From NCBI GenBank assembly GCA_030840545.1, contig JAVEEH010000206.1, forward strand, positions 1 through 15,004: a stretch of DNA of 15,004 nt, written 5' to 3'. Under the pieces are notes generated by a model that was not told where the DNA came from, made no database searches, and was given only the letters and a program-made list of their open reading frames with translations. Each line of letters begins with the position of its first letter. Position 1 is the stretch's first letter. The stretch is from Frankiaceae bacterium (GTDB taxonomy: Bacteria; Actinomycetota; Actinomycetes; JAFAQI01). Positions 5,428 to 13,200 of the stretch are shown here, piece by piece. Made by a program: the position numbers and the translations under genes.

Positions 5428-7689
5428 GTGCGGGTCACCGCGGACAAGCGTCTGCTCGACGTAGCCCCCGGCGGCAACGTCGATGTGTGCGTTGACGTCA
5501 TCAACACCAGCGACATCATCGACGGCGTCAGCGCCAAGCTGGTCGGCATCGATCACGCACACGTCACGGCGCGACCCGCGGTGCTGCCACTGTTCCCAGC
5601 GGGATCCGGCCGGGTGACGCTCAGCGTTTCGGTGCCCGCCTCCTATCCGGCAGGCAGCCATCCGCTGACCATCGAGGTCTCGTCGCACACCGCATCCGGT
5701 CCGCCGCAGCACGTCGACGTCGACATGGTCGTCGCGCCGTATGCGCAGGTGCAACTGCAGACCCGCCCGGGCATCCAGCGCGGCCGCCGCCGCGTCACGT
5801 TCACGCTGGAGATCACGAACCGCGGCAACGTGCCACTGGACGTGACGCTCTCGTGTGCCGATCCGGACCGCTCGTTGCACTACCGGTTCGGGCAGCCGTC
5901 GGTGCACGTCGATGCCGGCCAGGTGGTGCGGGTGCCGCTGACAGTGCGCGCGCCCCGGCACTTCTTCGGCAACGAGCTCGACCGGCCGCTCACCCTGCAC
6001 GCCGAGGCGATGGCGACTGAGGAGCATCGCGCAAAGCTCGGCGAGGATGCCGGCGCCCGCGACGACTCCCTGGCCATCATGCGGCAGCGGCCCATGATCG
6101 CCCGCGGCCTGCTCACCGCGCTCGTGCTCGTCTCGATCATCGCGCTGTGGGCCGGTGCGTTCCTCTTCGGGCTCAGCAAGGTCTTCGGCGGCGACCCCGT
6201 GACCAAAGCAGCGCCCGCGTCGTTCTTCGTGTCGCAGTCCGCGCTGAAGGGCCTGGTGGGCCAGACGGTGTCGAGCGCCGTCCTCGCCAAGGGTGGGCCG
6301 CTCCCTCCCGGTGTCGGTGGCGTCATCGCCGGCAAGGTCACCTCGGTAGGCACCGGGGCCGGTGTGGGGCGCATCGTGGTGGAGGCGCTGCGGCACAGCC
6401 CACACGGGCTGCAGCTGGTCACGTCCTCCGCAACCCAGGCCGATGGCAGCTACGCCGTCATCGGGCTGTTCCCCGGCGACTACCTGCTGCGGTTCAGCGC
6501 CCCCGGCTACCACACCGTCTGGTATCGATCGGCAACGTCGCAGGCCGGCGCGCAGACAATCACCGCCAAGCCGCAGCTCGTGACCAAGGCGGGCGGAACC
6601 CCGATCCGGGGCTTCCCGGCGACCATCAGCGGCACCGTGGACCCCGGCCAGACAACGGCGAAGGTGCGCACCGTCGTCGTCATCCGGCCGCTCACCGGCA
6701 CCAGCAACAAACCCGTGGCACGCACCGTCACCGACCGGCGTGGCAACTACCGCTTCACGAACATCCCGGCGCCGGCTGACTACCAGCTGAGCTTCACAAC
6801 CGCGGGCTACCTCGCCAGCACCATCACCGACAACGTCGACGGGGGGCAGTCGCGGTTCGAGCCGATCGTGCGCCTGTCCGCCGGCAACGGCACGGTGACC
6901 GGCATCGTCACGGACGGCACCAAGCCGATCGGCGGAGTGACCGTCAGCACGAGCATCGATGGCAAGACGTTCAGCACGGGCACACCCACCATCGGCGCCG
7001 TCGGTCACTACACCCTGACCGGGCTGCCGACACCCGGCACCTACATCCTGACGTTCAGCCGCGACGCCGCCAGCTCCACCACCACAACCGTGGACCTCGG
7101 GCCGGGTGGCAGCACCACGGTCAAGACGGTGAAGCTCATCGGTGGCACCAACGCCGTGATCGGCACCGTCACCGATGCCCACGGCACCCTGCTTGGCGGT
7201 GCCACCGTCACGGTCGGCGGCACCGCGACTCCAATCAGTACGACGACGCTGACCAACGGCACCGGCAAGGGCACGTTCACGATCACCGGCCTGCCGGTCC
7301 CCGGCAACTACACGTTGACCGTCAGCCTGGCCGGATTCCAACCGACGACACTGCCCGTGCATCTCGATGGGGTCACCGCGCCGAAGCCGCTTCCCGTCTC
7401 ACTGTCATCCGCACTCGGAGCGGTCGCCGGCATCGTGCAACAGCCCGACGGCATCACACCGAGCATCGGCGCGACCATCAGCATCACCGACGGCTCGAAC
7501 GTGCGCACCACACTGACGGTCGACTCCGCCGACCCGGCCGCCAAGGGCAGCTACACCGTCGTCAACCTGCCGCCGGGCCACTACAGCATCACCGCCACGC
7601 ACGACGGCTACAGCCAGGTCACGGCGCTCGTCGATGTGGTCGCCGGCTCGACCCAGCACCTCGATCTCCTGCTCAGGCCGGGGGTCTGA
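5428..7689 (+). CDS. CisA-like membrane protein 1: Ig-like N-terminus, one TM helix, five CnaB-like repeats
   Basis: The 753-residue product has two Ig-like beta-sandwich domains (about 1-103 and 105-197), a basic stretch MRQRPMIAR, and a single transmembrane helix at about 227-249. After a short spacer come five tandem carboxypeptidase-regulatory/CnaB-like repeats of about 88 residues (298-390, 397-484, 488-574, 575-660, 663-750), each opening with a G-x-V strand and ending near PGxYxLxxxxxGY. Positive charge before the helix predicts a cytoplasmic N-terminus and an external repeat array; the only two cysteines (21 and 143) are on the predicted cytoplasmic side. There is no signal peptide, LPxTG motif or second helix. 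From memory, this is the architecture of CisA, which links the Streptomyces contractile injection system to the membrane; that function is inference here. The start is GTG, with only a weak ribosome binding site, but it aligns with the MRV start of the next paralogue. Confidence 0.82.
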   Translation: MRVTADKRLLDVAPGGNVDVCVDVINTSDIIDGVSAKLVGIDHAHVTARPAVLPLFPAGSGRVTLSVSVPASYPAGSHPLTIEVSSHTASGPPQHVDVDMVVAPYAQVQLQTRPGIQRGRRRVTFTLEITNRGNVPLDVTLSCADPDRSLHYRFGQPSVHVDAGQVVRVPLTVRAPRHFFGNELDRPLTLHAEAMATEEHRAKLGEDAGARDDSLAIMRQRPMIARGLLTALVLVSIIALWAGAFLFGLSKVFGGDPVTKAAPASFFVSQSALKGLVGQTVSSAVLAKGGPLPPGVGGVIAGKVTSVGTGAGVGRIVVEALRHSPHGLQLVTSSATQADGSYAVIGLFPGDYLLRFSAPGYHTVWYRSATSQAGAQTITAKPQLVTKAGGTPIRGFPATISGTVDPGQTTAKVRTVVVIRPLTGTSNKPVARTVTDRRGNYRFTNIPAPADYQLSFTTAGYLASTITDNVDGGQSRFEPIVRLSAGNGTVTGIVTDGTKPIGGVTVSTSIDGKTFSTGTPTIGAVGHYTLTGLPTPGTYILTFSRDAASSTTTTVDLGPGGSTTVKTVKLIGGTNAVIGTVTDAHGTLLGGATVTVGGTATPISTTTLTNGTGKGTFTITGLPVPGNYTLTVSLAGFQPTTLPVHLDGVTAPKPLPVSLSSALGAVAGIVQQPDGITPSIGATISITDGSNVRTTLTVDSADPAAKGSYTVVNLPPGHYSITATHDGYSQVTALVDVVAGSTQHLDLLLRPGV
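6319..7677 (+). repeat. Array of five CnaB/carboxypeptidase-regulatory-like modules
   Basis: Protein-level tandem repeat of about 88 residues per unit. Units share SGTV/TGIV openings, a central GxYxLTGLPTPGTYxLTFS-like block and a terminal GY or GF before a VDL/VRL strand. The DNA copies are diverged, so the array is old rather than a recent tandem duplication. Confidence 0.75.
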
Positions 7690-7690
7690 G

Positions 7691-10261
7691 ATGAGGGTCG
7701 AGGTCAGCCCCAACCGCGCCGTCGCCTCGGGACGCACGCCGATCGTCTTCCGCGTCACCATCACCAACACGACCGAGGTCATCGGCGGCTACGTGCTGCG
7801 CGTGCTCGGCCTCGATCCGGCATGGGTGCACACCGACCAACCGCAGCTGTCGCTGTTCCCGGCCATGTCCGGCGTGGTGACCGTGACCGTGACTCCGCCG
7901 GTGGGTCTGCCCGCCGGCGACCAGCGCTTCGCGATCCAGGTGCGCGAACTGACCCCGCCGTACACGACGTCCATCAACGACGTCGACCTCGAGATCCCCG
8001 CGGCGCCTTCGGTCTCGTTGAGCATCGACCCGCGCACCGTGACCGCCGGGAAGACGGGCGCGTTCGGGCTGCTGGTCGAGAACGCCGGCAACACCCGGCT
8101 CATCGGCAGGCTGATCGGTGCGGACGAGGAAGACAAGATCGCCTACCGGTTCGAGCCCACCGAGATCGACCTCCCGCCGGGTGAGCATGCCGCCGTCGAG
8201 CTGCGCGTGAAGGCTCGGCGCAAGCTGCTCGGCCAGCCCAACGTGCGTCCCTTCATGATCAAGGTCGACGACGGGCAGCCGGTCGGTGAGGACGATCTGC
8301 GTCCGCGGACTGCCGCGACCTTCATGCAACGGCCCTACCTCGGCCGCGGCGCGATGTCGCTGGTCGGGCTGCTCGCCGCGGTCACGATTTTCGCCCTCGT
8401 CATCACCTACGCACTGTCCAACGTCGTCGGGCGCTCGGCCGCCGACCGCGACCTCGCTCTGCAAGTGGCCCAGGCGCAGGCTCAGGGCGGCGTCGGTGGC
8501 TCGGGCACCGCAGCCGGCACGGTGCGGCAGCTCACGACCGGCCAGCCGGTGCAAGGTGTCAACGTCGACCTGTTCGCGGCATCGGACACGGCCACTCCGT
8601 TGGAGACGAGCGCCACGGACAAGGGCGGTGCCTACAGCCTCACCGCGCTCGCTGCCGGCAACTACAAGGTCCGCTTCCGCGGCGCGGGCTTTGCCGATGT
8701 CTGGTATCCGCAGAGCCTCACCGATGCCGACGCGACGCCGATCACCGTCCAGGAGGGACAAGACCTCAGTGGTCTCGACGTGCGCCTCGGCGGGCTGCCC
8801 GCAACGATCGCCGGCAAGGTCATCGCCGACAGTGTCAACGGAGCCAACGTCTCGCTCGAGGTGCCCGGCACCGTGCAAAAGGCCAGTGGCACACCGGCAA
8901 CGCTCGTGACGCAGGCCGCCGGCGCCGTGCTCCAGACCGTGCCGGTCGGTGCGGACGGCACCTTCGCTCTCGCCAACGTCCCCTCCCCCAGCGTCTATGA
9001 CCTCGTGGTCAGCGAGCCCGGGTTCGCGACGACGACCGAGCGCATCGATGTCGCCGGCGGCGAGAACCGCACGGGCGTGCAGGTGCCGCTCCGCAAGGGC
9101 GACGGCCTCATCTCCGGCAACGTGAGCAGCTTGGCCGGGCCGATCCTCGGCGCGACGATCACCGCGACGTACAACCAGACCAGCGTGCAGACCGTCAGCC
9201 TGTCGCAGGGCAACGTCGGCACGTTCACGCTCCGTGGCCTGCCGACACCCGCAACGTTCTCGATCGTTGTCTCCGCCCAGGGGTTCGCGTCGCAGACCCT
9301 CGCCTTGAGCCTCACCGCGGGCCAGCAGCTCACCAATGTCGGCGTGACGCTCGGTGGGGCGTCCGGCACGCTGGACGGGACCGTGGCGACGGCCGCGGAC
9401 AAGCGGCCCGCTTCGGGCGTGACGGTCACGGTGACCAACGGCGTGGTCACGCTCACGACGGTGACCCAGACGACGGGCACCCCCGGCGCGTGGCAGCTCG
9501 AAGGTCTGCCGGTGCCGAGCACCTACACACTGACGTTCAGCCGCGCGGACCTGGCGGCGCAGACGCTGTCGGTCGCTCTCGACGCGTTCGGTACGGCGAC
9601 CACCCAGGCGGCTGCGGGCACCACTGTGTCCAACAAGGGCATCGCTGTGTCGATGCGTTCGTCGACTGCCGAGTTCCGCGGGCAGACGGTGACGGGTGGC
9701 GTCGGCGTGGGCGAGGTGCTGGTGACGATCTCCTCCGGCGCCCAGACCTTCTCCGTCACGTCGGCGACCGTCCCCACAACCTTCGGTGCGGCTGACACCC
9801 TGCCGGCCCGAGCCGGCTTGTTCGACTTCGACCGGCTTCCACCGGGCACCTACACGGTGACGGTCAGCCGCAACCACGCGCGCCCGACGTCCTCGATCGT
9901 CACACTGGCGGCCGGAGACATCTCCGCGGTCGACAACACGCTCACGCTCGCCGCCCCGGTCAACATCTGCGGCGTCGTCCGCAACGCTTCGCTGGCCGGC
10001 AGTCCGGGCGCCAAGAACGTGCTGGTGCGCCTCTTCCGTGCCAGCAACTACCCGAAGGTTGCGGCAGCGGAGACGACGACAGCCGACGGCGCCGGCGGGT
10101 CGACGATCGGCCGGTTCTGCTTCAACGACGTGGATGCCCCGGAGAACTACATCCTCGAGGTCGACTACCCGACTGCCGGGACGCCGTACCTCACCAAGAA
10201 GGTCGTCGTGAATTCGATCAGCCCCGCGGAGTTCGACCTCATCGTCAAGGACGGCCAGTGA
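7691..10261 (+). CDS. CisA-like membrane protein 2: Ig-like N-terminus, one TM helix, six CnaB-like repeats
   Basis: The 856-residue product is a paralogue of the gene before it. Two Ig-like domains (about 1-102 and 106-193) begin MRVEVSPNRAV, matching MRVTADKRLL upstream. FMQRPYLGRG precedes one transmembrane helix (about 221-243), followed by a Gln/Ala/Gly spacer and six CnaB-like repeats (about 273-367, 370-469, 471-557, 558-657, 660-754, 756-852). The only two cysteines (760 and 810) are both in the last repeat and could form a disulfide in an external module. No sorting signal is present at the C-terminus (ends VKDGQ). I chose the ATG at 7691, one base after the previous stop, over a GTG at 7634 that would overlap the upstream gene by 56 bases, because the paralogues then start at the same point and GGGGG lies six bases upstream. 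Predicted topology and role are as for paralogue 1: cytoplasmic N-terminus that may dock an injection particle, and an external stalk. Confidence 0.82.
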   Translation: MRVEVSPNRAVASGRTPIVFRVTITNTTEVIGGYVLRVLGLDPAWVHTDQPQLSLFPAMSGVVTVTVTPPVGLPAGDQRFAIQVRELTPPYTTSINDVDLEIPAAPSVSLSIDPRTVTAGKTGAFGLLVENAGNTRLIGRLIGADEEDKIAYRFEPTEIDLPPGEHAAVELRVKARRKLLGQPNVRPFMIKVDDGQPVGEDDLRPRTAATFMQRPYLGRGAMSLVGLLAAVTIFALVITYALSNVVGRSAADRDLALQVAQAQAQGGVGGSGTAAGTVRQLTTGQPVQGVNVDLFAASDTATPLETSATDKGGAYSLTALAAGNYKVRFRGAGFADVWYPQSLTDADATPITVQEGQDLSGLDVRLGGLPATIAGKVIADSVNGANVSLEVPGTVQKASGTPATLVTQAAGAVLQTVPVGADGTFALANVPSPSVYDLVVSEPGFATTTERIDVAGGENRTGVQVPLRKGDGLISGNVSSLAGPILGATITATYNQTSVQTVSLSQGNVGTFTLRGLPTPATFSIVVSAQGFASQTLALSLTAGQQLTNVGVTLGGASGTLDGTVATAADKRPASGVTVTVTNGVVTLTTVTQTTGTPGAWQLEGLPVPSTYTLTFSRADLAAQTLSVALDAFGTATTQAAAGTTVSNKGIAVSMRSSTAEFRGQTVTGGVGVGEVLVTISSGAQTFSVTSATVPTTFGAADTLPARAGLFDFDRLPPGTYTVTVSRNHARPTSSIVTLAAGDISAVDNTLTLAAPVNICGVVRNASLAGSPGAKNVLVRLFRASNYPKVAAAETTTADGAGGSTIGRFCFNDVDAPENYILEVDYPTAGTPYLTKKVVVNSISPAEFDLIVKDGQ
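8507..10246 (+). repeat. Array of six CnaB/carboxypeptidase-regulatory-like modules
   Basis: Protein-level tandem array. Unit four contains VTVTVTNGVVTL, which recurs almost unchanged in two units of the next gene. The last unit differs by holding two cysteines. Confidence 0.75.
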
Positions 10262-13200
10262 TGACCGTGCCTGTTGTCGAGGTCCATGGACCGATCGGGG
10301 CGGCGCCGGGTCGGCCGGTCACGTTCGACATCACGATTCGCAACACGGCCGATCAACCGCAGGCGATGTTGGTGAGTGTTGTGGGCCTCGACACCGACTG
10401 GGTGCCGTTGCCCGTGCAGACGGCACCGATCGCTGTCGGCGAAGCCGTGACGCTCGCACTCACGGTGACCCCGCAAGCCGGCTCACCCGCCGGCTCCTAC
10501 GGGTTCGTGGTCGCGGCGCAGCCGGTCGACCCGGTGACCCGCAACGCCTCCGGCCCGATGGGAGAGGCCGACGCTGCGGTCGTCGTCGGAGACCCCGGCC
10601 ACCTCGCCATGGAGCTCTCACCGGCCGAGCCGGAAGCGCTGCGCACCAGACGGGTGTCTCTGCTGCTCGGCAACAAGGGCACTGAGCCCATGTCCCTCGA
10701 GCTGAAGACCACCACCCCGGTCGGTGTGACGTTCGACCTCAAGAAGCACAGCGTCGAGCTGGCGCCCGGTGAGACGACGAAGGTGCGCGGCCGGCTCAGC
10801 GTCGAGCGCGGCCGGCTCGTCGGGCAGTCCCGGCGGCATCCCTTCATCGTCACCGCGCAGGGCCGGACGACGCCGCTGCGCCTCGACGGCGTTTTCGTGG
10901 CCCATCCGGTCTTCAACCGGCAGCTCACCCGGCTCGTCGCCCTGCTCGCGGTCGTCGCCGTGTGGGCGAGCGTCGCCCTGCTCGCGGTCAACGCGATCTC
11001 CAAGCACGCCCAGAACAAGAATGGTGGCACGACCACCATCGCCTTGCCCGCCAACGGCAACGGCAACGGCTCCGGTGGTGGCGGGGCGGGGGCCGGCAAG
11101 GGTGGCAAGGGCGGCGGCAAAGCCGGCGGCAGCACGTCGGCGAGCAGCGCAACCAGGCTCAACGGCACCGTGACGGGCGCTTCTCCCGGCCACGTGCGGG
11201 TCTCCATCCGGCCGACCTCACTCGTCGACGAGCAGGCGACGGGCGCGCAGCCCGTCAACGTCGCGGCCGCATCCACCGCCGGCTGGGGCAAGCTCAGCGC
11301 GTCCGTCGTCGACCTCGGCCACCCGGCCGCCAACGCAGTCGTCCGGACAACGTCGACGGCAGCTGACGGCTCGTTCGCCTTCGCGGGTGTCGCCTCGCCG
11401 GGCTACTACCTCGTGACACTGTCCAAGGCCGGGTTCCAGACGCGCAAGTTCATCATTCAGGCGTCGGCCGGAAAGCCGCTCCCGACACTCGAGGTGCCGC
11501 TTGCAGCCGGCGCCGGGCGCCTGTCCGGTCACATCGGGGACCTGACCGGCAAGGCACTCGGCGGCGCGACCGTCACCGTCACCAACGGCGCCGTCACGCT
11601 CAACACCAGCACGCCGACGACGGGCCACATCGGCCGCTGGTCCGTCGACGGACTCTCGACTCCCGGCACTTACCTGGTCTCGGCGACTCGCGACGGCTTC
11701 GACACCGAGTCGTTGGTCGTGAAGCTCGGCCCCAGCGGCTCCGCGGTGCGCAACATCGCCTTGAAGCCGGGCGTGCAGTCGCTCATCGGCGCAGTCACCG
11801 GCCCCAACCTCAACGGCCTGGGCGGCGCCACCGTCACGGTGACCAACGGCAACCTGACGCGTACGACGACAACGTTGACCACCGATCCGATCGGCGCCTA
11901 CACGCTCCCGCGCCTGCCGATCGGCGACTACACGGTGACGGTCGGTGCGGACGGCTATGCCCCGCAGACCGGCAAGGTGACACTGAACGGGCATGCATCC
12001 AGCCTGACGAAGAATGCACAGCTGACCTCGTCAACCGCCACGGTGGGCGGCAGCATCGTCGACATCACCAAGACGACCGTCGACCAGGGCGTCGGCTCCG
12101 CCGGGCTCATCCTGAGCGGGGACAACGGTGTCTACAAGACGACAAGCCTGACCGGCAGCGGCGGCGCTACCAGCGGTGGCTTCAGCTTCACCGGTGTCGC
12201 TCCTGGCGACTACGTGCTGACCGTGCAGGCTTTCGGCTACCTGGCCAACTTCGTCAGCGTCACCACGCACGCCGGTGACGACCTGGCCGTGCCCCCCATC
12301 AATCTGCAGGTCGACAGCACTGGTGGTGTGCTCTCGACATCAAAGATCTCCGGGCACGTGGTCGATGCCCACACCGGCGCGCGGATCAACTGCCCTGCCA
12401 CCGTGACGGACTGCCGGGTCCACATCCACGTCACCCCGCCCGATGGCGCTCCCCCGCTGGTCGACATCGCCGTTGCAGCGGACCAGGACTACACGGTGCC
12501 TGGCACCAACGAGACCGACCCCGCCTACGCCAAGGGGCTGCCACCCGGTCTCTACCACTTGACCTTCAGCTTCACCGGCTACCAGCCCACCTCGCTCGCA
12601 GTCGCAGTGCCCGAAGGCTCCGTGGTGTCGGCGGTGCCGGTGGCACTCATCCCCGACGGCTTGATCCTCGGCCACATCAACACGACGACGACCGCTTTGG
12701 ATGGCTGCGTCATCGCGACACCGGTCGTGCCGGGAGCCGCACCGCCGACCCATGTTCCTGCCGGGATCGACTGCGGCACCCTGCCGACCGTCTCGACCGC
12801 GACGAGTCCGGAGTCCTGCGCCGACAACCCGCACGCGTGCATCGGACAGATCGACCCGATCAGTCACGACTACGAGATCGACTTCGTTCCGCAGGGCACG
12901 TATTGGGTCTTTGTCCGGCCGGAGACGAGCACTCCCGTCCCGCACACGGCCAGCGACCAGTTCGTGACGCTCACTCCGGTGCAGCTCACGGTGGAGGCCG
13001 GGCAGTCCCGCCGCTATGACACGTCACTCGACCAGTTCGCGTCGGTCCAGGTGCTCGTGCAAGAGCCCAACTCGGTCGGCGACGCGGCGACTGTCGGTGC
13101 CGGCGTCGACGTTGTTCTGAACGGCCCGGGGGGCGCGACCCTGCTGCCCAGCATTCCTACCGGCCAGACCTGCCACTGCACCGACGGCAACGGGCTGGCG

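Noticed and set aside
4987..7362. Minus-strand open frame of 791 codons opposite the cap and first membrane-protein genes
   Set aside because: Its product is Arg/Gly/Ala/Asp-rich with no domain. Long antisense frames are expected opposite GC-rich genes with G/C third positions. The plus strand has recognisable domains and gene coupling.
7673..9877. Minus-strand open frame of 734 codons opposite membrane-protein gene 2
   Set aside because: Same composition artefact: rich in Arg, Gly, His and Asp, no motif, and fully covered by a convincing plus-strand gene.
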